Shown piece after piece: positions 16,874 to 24,420 of a DNA stretch of 64,000 nucleotides. The DNA lies in assembly GCF_022489065.1 (NCBI RefSeq), contig NZ_JAKVTW010000001.1, positions 186,001-250,000 on the forward strand, given 5' to 3'. The notes under the pieces are model-generated. The model saw nothing but the letters and a program-made list of their open reading frames with translations, ran no database searches and had not been told where the DNA came from. Origin of the DNA: Vreelandella neptunia (GTDB taxonomy: Bacteria > Pseudomonadota > Gammaproteobacteria > Pseudomonadales > Halomonadaceae). The stretch's first letter is position 1. The number at the start of each line of letters is the position of its first letter. The translations under genes and the position numbers were made by a program.

Positions 16874-16910
16874 AAAAAGGCCGTCAAGCACTTAGTTTGG
16901 CGGCCTTTTT
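16874..16910 (+). terminator. intrinsic terminator after tRNA-Ser
   Basis: AAAAAGGCCGTCAA pairs with TTGGCGGCCTTTTT (one G-U type mismatch), ending in a T-run. Confidence 0.85.
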
Positions 16911-16991
16911 CGTTTTTAAGCGGTGGGAGTAGTGTTGGGAATAAGCCTGGGTGGGAATGCACAGGCTTATTTACTCCCGATGAAAGCTTTT

Positions 16992-17075
16992 TTAGAAAGG
17001 CAATCCGCCGCTGAAGCCAACACCAAGTACGGCAACAAGAACGACAACGATAACAACGATAGTGGTAGTAGACAT
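16992..17075 (-). CDS. 27-aa hydrophobic small protein
   Basis: The frame encodes MSTTT followed by a run of Val/Ile/Leu (one membrane helix) and a GFSGGLPF tail. A strong AGAGGAAGAG ribosome binding site lies just before the ATG. The pattern of a short polar start, one helix and a Gly-rich tail resembles single-helix mini-proteins common in Pseudomonas and Halomonas. The next gene on this strand is the metallothionein, about 170 bp upstream. The function is unknown. Confidence 0.55.
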   Translation of the reverse strand: MSTTTIVVIVVVLVAVLGVGFSGGLPF

Positions 17076-17247
17076 TTTCTCTTCCTCTGAGTGGTTTATA
17101 TTTCAGCTTAGTCGCCATTGCTCTGTTTAACACAACGGCAAATCGCTGGGCACCGTTTCCATGAAAGCAGCACCAATCCTGTTAAAACGCCTAGCAGCGG
17201 GACTATCAGGCGCTGATAAAATAACAGATAAATGCGTGCTAGTGGGC

Positions 17248-17403
17248 TTATTTACCGCACTGACAGCCGTGACCGCAGTCGCTAGAACCATCGGCATGGC
17301 CATTAGCGCACGCCTCACAACAATAGAGCTTGCCATCTTTCTCAACGGCCTTGCTATCGACTGAACACGTGCATTTGGGGCATGCACACTCTTGCTGAGC
17401 CAT
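17248..17403 (-). CDS. bmtA: bacterial metallothionein (SmtA/BmtA family)
   Basis: A 51-aa, Cys-rich protein. It starts MAQQECACPKCTC, has LYCCEACANGH in the middle and ends DCGHGCQCGK. That gives ten Cys and two His in the order typical of SmtA/BmtA: CxCxxCxC, then CCxxC, then the C-terminal Cys pairs. The family binds zinc, cadmium or copper in a four-metal cluster. AGGAGGTG four bases before the ATG is a near-perfect ribosome binding site. No metal regulator (SmtB type) is adjacent. The family match to Pseudomonas BmtA is very clear by eye. Confidence 0.92.
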   Translation of the reverse strand: MAQQECACPKCTCSVDSKAVEKDGKLYCCEACANGHADGSSDCGHGCQCGK

Positions 17404-17727
17404 GTTGCACCTCCTGTGTAGAAGCTTAAAGTGTAGACCCGCTTCCGCGTGTTATGTCATTGCATTTTGCTAGTTCATACTACTGGTCAGGTTAGCCGTC
17501 TACGCGATTCAGTGCATCAACTAGCGCTGTAGATCACTCAGCAAATGCCCCATCATCTGCGCCCTCTGGGAGAACCATTGCGGCGATGGCGAAGCAGTTG
17601 AACCAGAACTTTTAGAAGCATGCCATACTGTTTGTGTTGGTATGAAATTAGCTGAAAAAGGGCCGAATTAATCTCCTCTTATGATTGCTCTATATAAAGA
17701 GTGGCCGTGAATAAGGTAGGAAGTAAA
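17404..17727. other. intergenic region between metallothionein and mntA
   Basis: About 320 bp between divergent genes. It must hold the promoters of both. I see no clear operator palindrome, RNA or short coding frame with a ribosome binding site. Confidence 0.5.
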
Positions 17728-18018
17728 ATGAACAGAGAGGAAACGTTGCGTTTGTTACACGAGCACAAGCCGATAATGGCTTCACAGTTTGATGTGAAGA
17801 AGCTTGCCCTTTTTGGCTCTAGGGCTCGGAGTAATGCAAGCGACGCAAGCGATATTGATATTCTTGTCAGTTTCGATGGCCCTGCAACCTCCGCACGCTA
17901 TTTTGGTCTTCAATTTTATTTGGAAGACCTGCTTGGGTCTCCAGTTGATTTAGTGACAGATAAAGCCCTTCGAAATGAATTGAGGCCATACATCGAGAGC
18001 GAGGCGCTACATGTCTGA
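17728..18018 (+). CDS. mntA: MntA-type nucleotidyltransferase antitoxin
   Basis: A 96-aa minimal nucleotidyltransferase with the FGSRARSNASDASDIDILV motif, i.e. GSxRx(10)DxD. MntA proteins neutralise HepT toxins by adding AMP residues to a Tyr of the toxin. AGGAAG four bases before the ATG at 17728 supports this start over an upstream GTG. It overlaps the hepT gene by 8 bp, the usual operon arrangement. Confidence 0.88.
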   Translation: MNREETLRLLHEHKPIMASQFDVKKLALFGSRARSNASDASDIDILVSFDGPATSARYFGLQFYLEDLLGSPVDLVTDKALRNELRPYIESEALHV

Positions 18019-18400
18019 GAAAGGCCTAGAGCGTGAATGGCGCTTCTATATTGATGACATGATCGGTTTTAGTGAAAAAGTTCTTTCCTATACACAAGGG
18101 TTGGATCAGGTTGGTTTCCTCAGTCATGACCTCACCTACGATGCTACGTTGCGCAACTTAGAGCTTATCGGTGAAGCAGCCACCAGAATTCCAGACGAAG
18201 TGTGCCAACAGTACCCTTATGTACCTTGGCGCTTGATTATTGCGACACGCAATAGACTCATCCATGCATATTTAGGTATTGATGAAGATACCGTGTGGAG
18301 CATTATTCAAGATAATGTGCCTGAGCTTCTCCAATTGCTTAAAAAGATTCGCAGCGAAAGTAAGTTAGATCTAATCTCTAAAAATGGCCCACCTCACTAA
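18011..18400 (+). CDS. hepT: HepT-type HEPN ribonuclease toxin
   Basis: A 129-aa HEPN (DUF86) protein. The catalytic Rx4HxY motif is intact as RNRLIHAY near residue 80. The Tyr is the residue modified by MntA in characterised pairs. The gene starts inside the end of mntA and converges on the next gene, with a 4-bp overlap of the 3' ends. The pair is complete and probably active. Confidence 0.88.
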   Translation: MSEKGLEREWRFYIDDMIGFSEKVLSYTQGLDQVGFLSHDLTYDATLRNLELIGEAATRIPDEVCQQYPYVPWRLIIATRNRLIHAYLGIDEDTVWSIIQDNVPELLQLLKKIRSESKLDLISKNGPPH

Positions 18401-19187
18401 GCTTTAGCATCCAACGCTTTCCCCAGCCCACCAAAATAGTCGCCAAACGCCACGTTAATCCGTTCCCGCTGCCCGCCCTGGGGATAAAGCCCGCGTTCAG
18501 CCTCGGGTGACGCTTTGGTGCCTTTGACTAAGAAGTGATTAGTAATCGATGCATCTTGGACAAAGGCTTCAAAGGCGCGTGCGCAGAGTTCCTCAGGTTT
18601 GCTGTAGTAGAGTTGCCCTAGTTTTTTGTCCATCTGGACGGAGTGCTTGAACAACTCGCTGGGCTGGTCGCCTTCTGGTTGCAGCAGAATGGTCTTAAAA
18701 CAATGCATCAATAAATCGTTAAGCGGGTGGGAAATTGGATCAGCGTCGGATAGCCATGCAGTGGAGGCAAACATACCGCCGGGTGTGTTGCGAAAGCATT
18801 TGGTTGCGATGTAGTGATCGAAGGCATGAAACCACTCGTGGGCAATACTGCCGGGGCCAGCATTTTTGGCCAGTGAAAAGCTGCGTTGGCTAGGGTCGTA
18901 GTGGGCAGAAACACCAGGACGACCACCGCTTCCGTACTGCAGTGCTATTGAGCCACGCAGCGAAATCAGCGCTTCCGGCCCCTGTAGAATCAACATGAGG
19001 TCGCATAGCGCATCATGGAAAAGCTCAGCGGCACGGTCGCGCTCAGCGCTGGTGACCCAGCGGCCAATCTCAATGGAACGAAAATCAAACTGGCGCCGAA
19101 TCAAGGAAAAGCTACTCGCTTGCCCTTGGCGATGATTAGGACCGCTGCGGTAAAATCCCGTGCTTTAATGCTCACTGGTTGTTTCAC
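18397..19187 (-). pseudogene. HExxH metalloprotease-like protein (CLCA_X-like), frameshifted near its start
   Basis: The main frame (to about 19163) encodes IEIGRWV, GSIAHEWFHAFDHY (a HExxH zincin motif) and GDYFGGLG at the end. It resembles conserved proteins annotated as CLCA_X family, function unknown. The same frame continues upstream as FYRSGPNHRQGQ but has no usable start codon. The expected beginning (VKQPVSIKAR, GTG at 19187 or 19175) is one frame away. Adding one T to the TTTT run near 19153-19156 (minus-strand reading) would join them as KARDFYRSG. So there is either a one-base deletion in the gene or a base-calling error. Confidence 0.7.
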
Positions 19188-19345
19188 CTCGAGAATGACT
19201 GAGGGCACTATGATAAATAGATCGTCTCATGAATGGGTAGCTCAGGATGACAATAGCCTACTCTCCTTGTATTTCGGCCACTAGGCCCCACCTAACAACC
19301 ATAACGCATTTCTATAGCCTCATTTTCCACCGACAGGAGAGAGAT

Positions 19346-20032
19346 ATGAGCAAGCGCATTTTAGTGGTACTGACGTCTCACGATCAGTTAGGCAATACCG
19401 GCGATAAAACCGGCTTTTGGTTGGAAGAGCTGGCAGCCCCCTACTACGTTTTTAAAGATGCGGGAGCCCAGGTAACGCTTGCCTCACCTAAGGGTGGACA
19501 ACCACCGTTGGACCCCAAAAGTGATGCTGAAGATAGCCAAACCGATGAAACGCGCCGCTTTAAGCAAGATGAAAATGCCAAAGCTGAGCTTGCTGCTACC
19601 CATCGTTTGAGCGACATGAGCGCCGATGACTTTGATGCGGTGTTCTATCCAGGTGGGCACGGCCCGTTATGGGATCTTGTCGACGATACTGACTCTATTC
19701 GCCTGATCGAAACCTTTATTGCTCAAGGTAAGCCGGTTGCTACCGTTTGCCATGCGCCGATCGTGTTAGTGAATGCTAAAGACAGCGAAGGCGAGCCGCT
19801 TGTTAAAGGTCGTCAGGTGACCGGCTTCACCAACGGTGAAGAAGAGGCTGTTGGCTTGACTAATGTCGTGCCGCATCTGGTTGAAGATGCACTGCAAAAA
19901 TGTGGTGGCATTTACACTAAAGCGGAGGATTTTACGCCTTACGTGCGCGAAGATGGCCAACTGATCACTGGTCAAAACCCGCCTTCCTCGGCGCTAACGG
20001 CTGAGACGTTGATGTCGTGGCTAGCTAAATAG
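19346..20032 (+). CDS. DJ-1/PfpI family protein (Hsp31-like)
   Basis: A 228-aa class I glutamine amidotransferase-fold protein. The nucleophile elbow is VCHAPIVLV, with Cys after TV, and the upstream Glu and GGHGPLWDL complete the DJ-1/PfpI site. Relatives act as glyoxalase III or protein deglycase-type stress enzymes; the exact activity cannot be told here. AGGAGAG before the ATG at 19346 (MSKRILVVL) fixes the start. It is followed by a strong terminator shared with the convergent pirin gene. Confidence 0.85.
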   Translation: MSKRILVVLTSHDQLGNTGDKTGFWLEELAAPYYVFKDAGAQVTLASPKGGQPPLDPKSDAEDSQTDETRRFKQDENAKAELAATHRLSDMSADDFDAVFYPGGHGPLWDLVDDTDSIRLIETFIAQGKPVATVCHAPIVLVNAKDSEGEPLVKGRQVTGFTNGEEEAVGLTNVVPHLVEDALQKCGGIYTKAEDFTPYVREDGQLITGQNPPSSALTAETLMSWLAK

Positions 20033-20060
20033 CCGCTGGGCGTTAATCGCATGTTCTGTG

Positions 20061-20090
20061 AAAACGGCGAGGTTATTACCCTCGCCGTTT
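20061..20090. terminator. bidirectional terminator, DJ-1 gene / pirin gene
   Basis: AAACGGCGAG and CTCGCCGTTT form a perfect 10-bp stem with a 9-nt loop. T-rich tracts follow on the plus strand and A-rich tracts precede it. Confidence 0.8.
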
Positions 20091-20095
20091 CTGTT

Positions 20096-21048
20096 TTAGC
20101 TACTTTTTACCTGACCAGGAAAGGGGATAAACTCTAGCTCATCACCCACCGGCAGACGAAAGCGGCCATGTTCAAAATCACCCTGTATCCAAGCCTCTTT
20201 TGCAGCTTCTAAACGCTCGCGGGATGAAGCAACAAAGTTCCAGGATATATAGCGTGGGCCGTTAAGGGTTTCCCCGCCTAATAGCATCAGGCGCGCGCCA
20301 GTAGAGCCTGCACTAACGGTGATGGCGTCGCCAGGCTTAAACACCATCATCTGGCCCGACTCGAATTCATCGCCAGCAATACGAACGCTTCCAGAGGTGA
20401 CATAGAGGCCACGATCTTCGTGATTGTCCGGTAGCGGTAGTTTGGCGCCGGGCTGCAGGACGGCGTCAGCGTAAAACATTTCCGAAAAGTGTGCACTGGC
20501 GCGCGCGCTCCCCAAGCGTTGCCGAGTATCAGGCGTACCTCTTTGCCTTCGCCAGTCAGAAGGGGCAGGGCTTCTTGAGCTTGGTGCTCAAAGGTGGCGG
20601 GTTTATCTTCATACGCTTCAGGCAGTGCTACCCAGGTTTGTATACCAAACAGTGAGTGGGGCGATTGCTTGCGGGTAGCGGGGCTGGTGCGTTCGGAGTG
20701 GGTGACCCCACTACCAGCGACCATCCAGTTGACCTCACCAGGATAGATCATCTGGTTGGTGCCAATGCTGTCGCGATGTTGAAACTCACCTTGATAGAGG
20801 TAAGTGACGGTGGCTAAGCCAATATGCGGGTGAGGCCGCACGTCAATACCGCCTTCCTCAATAAATTCCGCTGGGCCCATTTGGTCGAAAAAGATAAACG
20901 GCCCAACCATCTGGCGTTTGGGGGCAGGCAGCGCCCGACGTACTTCAAAACCGCCGATGTCCCGGGCACGCGGAACAATCAGCGTTTCAATATCGCTCAA
21001 GGTTCCTGCGTCGGGGCACTTCGGTTCAATATCAGGCATCCAGCTCAT
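20096..21048 (-). pseudogene. pirin family protein, single-base frameshift
   Basis: The first part (PHPHIGLATVTYLYQGEFQHRDS, metal-binding cupin His residues) runs to about 20490. The remainder of a pirin (SEMFYADAVLQPGAKLPLP to the end) continues in another frame. The expected junction HTF-SEMFYAD is restored if the TTTT at 20485-20488 (minus-strand reading) had five T. Together the parts make a normal pirin of about 317 aa. Pirins are cupins, some with quercetinase activity. It is either a recent mutation or a homopolymer sequencing error; the intact codons elsewhere argue for very recent loss or error. Confidence 0.85.
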
Positions 21049-21149
21049 GGTGGTTATCTCACATTAGCGGCTAGGGTGTTTATTATCATCCTAGCCAGCT
21101 AACCCAAGCAGCGCCATGTGCCTTAGCTTTAGAAACAGGCGCAACGAAT

Positions 21150-21905
21150 TTAGAAATTGTAGTTGAGCGACACGCCGGTCACGGTTTGCCACTCGCTGCC
21201 CAAGTCGTCAACGATGGGGCTGTCAGAAGCGTTGTCGGTTAAATAGCTAGTGCCGACAAAACCAGTGGCAGACCATTGAGGTGTCAAAGCGTAAGTCAGA
21301 CTACTGCTAACCCCCAAACGCCAAGAGCCACCGTCAGGATTGTAGCTGGCAATGCCGCTACGCAGGCTGTCACGTGTCGAAACCGCGAACATCGACTCAG
21401 TCCACTCTTCGTCGGCATAAGCCACATTCGGAGTAAAGGTGAAGAACGTACGCTCATTGAGAGGCAATCGCCAAGCGGCCGATGCTTCAAATTCCGCGCC
21501 ATCAACGTCCCCAGATACTGGCGTGCTGCCTGCCAAGCTATATTTCCACTGCCCTTGCTCCAGGGCTACCCGTAAACCGAGGGTAGCGCCGCCTTCAACT
21601 TCTTCGAACGCCGAAATGTCGCCTTCATTATCGCGGCCAAAGGTATAGCCGATAAACGGCGAAACGGTCCAGTCGCCATTACGAATCGCATGCCACTCAA
21701 TGCCACTACGTGGGCTAATTGAAAGCGTATCGCCATAGTTAAAGTTGATAGAGGGCCAGAGCTGGGCTTCGTAATCGTCACTGCCCAGGTAGTCGGGCGC
21801 ATACAGTACGCCTGCCCCAACGCTGCCTTCCCAGTTTTCAGCCCAAGCCTGAGGAGCGATGGCAAGGCTAAGCGCGGCGGCTGGCCACCAGTTTTTTGAG
21901 ATCAT
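21150..21905 (-). CDS. MipA/OmpV family outer-membrane protein
   Basis: A 251-aa protein with a signal peptide (MISKNWWPAAALSLAIAPQ, cleaved after AWA). The mature part is rich in alternating aromatic beta strands: GAGVLYAPDYLGSDDY, FIGYTFGRD, and a C-terminal VSLNYNF ending in Phe, the typical BAM signal. The ATG at 21905 directly precedes the signal peptide. MipA in E. coli is a scaffold for murein enzymes; most family members are uncharacterised porin-like barrels. Confidence 0.85.
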   Translation of the reverse strand: MISKNWWPAAALSLAIAPQAWAENWEGSVGAGVLYAPDYLGSDDYEAQLWPSINFNYGDTLSISPRSGIEWHAIRNGDWTVSPFIGYTFGRDNEGDISAFEEVEGGATLGLRVALEQGQWKYSLAGSTPVSGDVDGAEFEASAAWRLPLNERTFFTFTPNVAYADEEWTESMFAVSTRDSLRSGIASYNPDGGSWRLGVSSSLTYALTPQWSATGFVGTSYLTDNASDSPIVDDLGSEWQTVTGVSLNYNF

Positions 21906-21949
21906 GATCGCACTCTTAAATAAGGGGGAAATGAGCAAACGTGCATGAT

Positions 21950-21967
21950 TGTATGTTCTGGCTTGGA
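21950..21967 (+). promoter_or_regulatory. possible GacA/UvrY upstream activating sequence
   Basis: TGTATG-N6-CTTGGA matches 9 of 12 fixed positions of TGTAAG-N6-CTTACA, about 90-105 bp upstream of the start of the first sRNA. The match is imperfect, and the second sRNA has only a half-site (TGTAAA near 22628). Confidence 0.3.
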
Positions 21968-22040
21968 AGCTTGGCAAGCGACGTATTAAAATCGCAATGA
22001 ATATTTAAAATCACTTTATTTACCATTACATATCACAGGT

Positions 22041-22048
22041 TAGATAAT
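22041..22048 (+). promoter_or_regulatory. -10 element of sRNA 1
   Basis: AGGTTAGATAATCACACTG here is nearly repeated as AGGTTAGATAAATACACTG before the second sRNA (22771-22789). The shared TAGATAA(T/A) block is the likely -10, with the start site about 7 bp later. Confidence 0.6.
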
Positions 22049-22054
22049 CACACT

Positions 22055-22215
22055 GCCATTACGCGCACTGTGTGCACACAGCGAAAGGAACTCGCGATAA
22101 GGAAAAGCAAGCATGGAATGCTTGTTTAACACATGGAAGCACAAACAGGATGTTTGTGATGAAAGATCATGGAAGACATGATAAAAACCCGGCCAGGGAA
22201 AGGCCGGTTTTTTTT
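22055..22215 (+). ncRNA. CsrB/RsmZ-like regulatory sRNA, copy 1
   Basis: About 160 nt with no coding potential and seven GGA motifs. Two are held in perfect hairpin loops, AAGCAT-GGA-ATGCTT and CAAACA-GGA-TGTTTG. One lies beside the stem TCATG/CATGA, and one sits in the terminator loop (GGCCAGGGAAAGGCC). This is the hallmark of RNAs that sequester CsrA/RsmA. It ends at a stem of GGCC/GGCC type followed by eight T (22208-22215). The transcription start is inferred from the -10 element. It should be controlled by a GacA/UvrY-type regulator. Confidence 0.85.
22184..22215 (+). terminator. terminator of sRNA 1
   Basis: CCGGCC and GGCCGG flank the AGGGAAA loop, followed by an uninterrupted run of eight T. 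Confidence 0.85.
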
Positions 22216-22358
22216 ACTCTCCTATAAATGACATGCTAATTAAGCTCTTGTGACTTTTTTATTATATCTATGCTGCATGCTTAAAGAACTAATGTAGTGT
22301 TGATTAAGTAACTACTTATTTCTTTTGTTAACAAACCGTTAAGGCTTTGGTTTATCCA

Positions 22359-22574
22359 TTAGCAAGCATAGTGATAATAGAGTGAGCTTAATTCGTTCAG
22401 GGGTATTTCCACCGCTGTTTGGCAGTTTAGGCAGCGAACAGTTGAACTGTTCTTCCCTGTGCCTTCTAAACGGAAGCGGTTAAAAAACGGTGTTTTGGGT
22501 GACTCTGTATTACCGCAATGACGACAGATGACATCCAATCCGTTGACTTTATTGATGATTATTATATCGCGCAC
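22359..22574 (-). CDS. small zinc-ribbon protein
   Basis: A 71-aa protein with two CxxC knuckles, CRHCGN near residue 17 and CLNCQT near residue 48, fitting a zinc ribbon. It starts at GTG with a perfect AGGAGGT six bases upstream. It lies on the opposite strand between two regulatory sRNAs, and its transcript would run towards the 3' end of sRNA 1. No family is recognised. It could bind RNA or DNA, or be a structural zinc protein. Confidence 0.7.
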   Translation of the reverse strand: MRDIIIINKVNGLDVICRHCGNTESPKTPFFNRFRLEGTGKNSSTVRCLNCQTAVEIPLNELSSLYYHYAC

Positions 22575-22770
22575 GCTGACCTCCTTCCATTAGGATCGAT
22601 ATTGGTTCAGGCGTGGTAACGTCCGTGTAAAGCAGCATCGATGCCGATGCTTTTAAAAGTATATGTGCAGGTAGGGATGTTCGCCATGCTAAAATATTAA
22701 TAACAAGTGGTTAAACGACGAGGCAACGCTTTTTTTAAAATAAAATTTTATTTTTCTGGTTTGATAACAT

Positions 22771-22783
22771 AGGTTAGATAAAT
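22771..22783 (+). promoter_or_regulatory. -10 region of sRNA 2
   Basis: AGGTTAGATAAAT is almost identical to the element before sRNA 1, at the same distance from the GGA-rich RNA. Confidence 0.6.
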
Positions 22784-22789
22784 ACACTG

Positions 22790-22952
22790 TTTTAAGGTTC
22801 ACTGTGGGCACATACCACAAGGAAGTGGCAACAGGGAAGGTAAGCTAGGGAAGCTTAAAGTACTCAAGGAAGCACAGGCAGGATGCTTGTGAAGAAGAAT
22901 CATGGAAGGTTTGCTAAAGCCCCGGCCAAGGAATGGCCGGGGCTTCTTTTTT
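22790..22952 (+). ncRNA. CsrB/RsmZ-like regulatory sRNA, copy 2
   Basis: About 163 nt, same strand and architecture as copy 1 but divergent in sequence. Seven GGA motifs are present. Hairpins include CCAC-AAGGAA-GTGG, AAGCT-AGGGA-AGCTT and AAGCA...GGA...TGCTT, and the terminator loop itself reads AAGGAAT. It ends with an 11-bp GC-rich stem (AAGCCCCGGCC/GGCCGGGGCTT) and a T-run at 22947-22952. It converges on the M42 peptidase gene, whose stop is 12 bp away. It probably acts redundantly with copy 1 on CsrA. Confidence 0.85.
22917..22952 (+). terminator. terminator of sRNA 2
   Basis: Perfect 11-bp stem AAGCCCCGGCC/GGCCGGGGCTT, loop AAGGAAT, followed by C and six T. It may also slow minus-strand transcription leaving the adjacent peptidase gene. 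Confidence 0.9.
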
Positions 22953-22963
22953 ATACGCTTGTT

Positions 22964-24313
22964 TTATTTTTTAGCTTTCTTCTTGGTTTTCTTGATGTGA
23001 TAACTTTCTTTACTTTGAGTACTCGCAGCGCTTTGGTCACTTCCTGTATTTTCATCTTTACTGTCATGACCCTCACTGTCCGGCTTATCGCTGCCTTGGT
23101 GAGTGAGCGGACTCGCTTGGTCTAAGCGCGGGTGGTTATCCAGGAATTCACGCTGTAGGTCTGGTATGGCATCCAAGGCTTGCAGGGTATGGGTGAGGGC
23201 GTGAATCGCCGCCAGCACATCCTGTGTATGACCAGTTTCAGAGATGGTGTGCATATTGCGGATGGGGAAGCCAATCGAGGTAGCGGCGCTATCGATAGAG
23301 GCCAATACGCCTGCCATGCCGTCGGTACCCGTATCCACCCCCACGATGTCGCGCTGCAGCGGAATATCCTGCTCTTTAGCGGCGGTAGCAATAATACGAT
23401 TGAGCTGTTCGCTGGCAATGGAGCCCACCGCCATGGTAAAGCCTTTGCCCATCTCTAGCGGCTGCATGCGCTTGTCACCGATGCCAGGGGCAGCCACATA
23501 GTCGTGGTTTACGTCCACGCCAATCAGCGCATCCGGTTTCATTTCACCCGCCATTACGCGGCTGCCGAAACGGCCAATCTCTTCATAGCTGGCAATCGCA
23601 AACAGTACGCGCACGTTTTTGGTGCCGCCGGCTTCGGCGATTAGGCGCGCCACTTCGGCAGCCACAAAACAGCCCAGCCCGTTATCCAGGTAAGCGCCGT
23701 AGAACGTATTGGGGCTAAAGCCGGGGCGGATAGGGCGATCGAAAATAATCGAATCACCAGGGCGAACACCCAGGTTCAACACCTGTTGTTTTTTATTCTC
23801 ACCGTGGATCTGTAGGTCCAGGTAAATCTGCTCTTTTTTCAGCCCTTTGCTGCCATCACGCTGGGCGGGGTCAGAAAAGTGAATGGCGCCCAGCGCTTCC
23901 ACCGTACCGCCTTCGATACAGCGGTAGCTGCCAGGTGCATCCGGGTCTTCGCTAAACAGCTTCACTTCATGGCCGATCAATACGGTGGGCAGGAACGAAT
24001 CGGTATTGATCCAGATCTTGCCGTCTTCACCAATCGAGCGCACCTGCATACGGATTTTGTCCGCATGGCCGATGATCATGACTTTGAACATATCGTCGCG
24101 GTCAGGGTGGGTGTCTAACACCACGCCTGCATTGCCTTTGAACTGGTGAAGGTGCCAGCTTTTAGGAGCAAAGGTTTCAAAGTGGGGCTTCAGAACACCG
24201 TAAGTCATCGCCGCTTCCAGGCCCACAGGGCTAGGAGCGGCAAGAATATCGCGCATCAGCTTGAACTGCGCGTCGGGCATTGGCTGCGTCCAGGGTTTTG
24301 CACTATCACTCAT
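22964..24313 (-). CDS. M42-family aminopeptidase with charged C-terminal tail
   Basis: A 449-aa protein whose first ~370 residues are an M42 (glutamyl aminopeptidase/FrvX-like) metallopeptidase. Metal-ligand segments are IIGHADKIRMQV (the His-Asp pair replaced by HADK), YLDNGLGC, SYEEIG, GVDVNHD and HTISETGHTQD. The last ~70 residues are unusual: Asp/Ser/Gln-rich and then Lys-rich (KKTKKKAKK), unlike family norms. It is cytosolic. The gene stands alone, and its 3' end faces sRNA 2. Confidence 0.82.
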   Translation of the reverse strand: MSDSAKPWTQPMPDAQFKLMRDILAAPSPVGLEAAMTYGVLKPHFETFAPKSWHLHQFKGNAGVVLDTHPDRDDMFKVMIIGHADKIRMQVRSIGEDGKIWINTDSFLPTVLIGHEVKLFSEDPDAPGSYRCIEGGTVEALGAIHFSDPAQRDGSKGLKKEQIYLDLQIHGENKKQQVLNLGVRPGDSIIFDRPIRPGFSPNTFYGAYLDNGLGCFVAAEVARLIAEAGGTKNVRVLFAIASYEEIGRFGSRVMAGEMKPDALIGVDVNHDYVAAPGIGDKRMQPLEMGKGFTMAVGSIASEQLNRIIATAAKEQDIPLQRDIVGVDTGTDGMAGVLASIDSAATSIGFPIRNMHTISETGHTQDVLAAIHALTHTLQALDAIPDLQREFLDNHPRLDQASPLTHQGSDKPDSEGHDSKDENTGSDQSAASTQSKESYHIKKTKKKAKK

Positions 24314-24420
24314 CGTTATCTCTCACTCATTAAGGTGGATGTTCATCACCTCTAGTCTGCCAGATTCCCATCCGGCGTGTAGAGAAAGCAGCAGCAAAAA
24401 TACTTATTTGTAGAACGCTT

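Noticed and set aside
22883..23125. 80-codon plus-strand frame with a hydrophobic middle
   Set aside because: It starts inside sRNA 2, runs through its terminator and lies antisense to the M42 peptidase gene.
22964..24313. M42 gene as the peptidase of the NAGGN osmoprotectant system
   Set aside because: No NAGGN synthase or amidotransferase genes nearby and the C-terminal tail differs.
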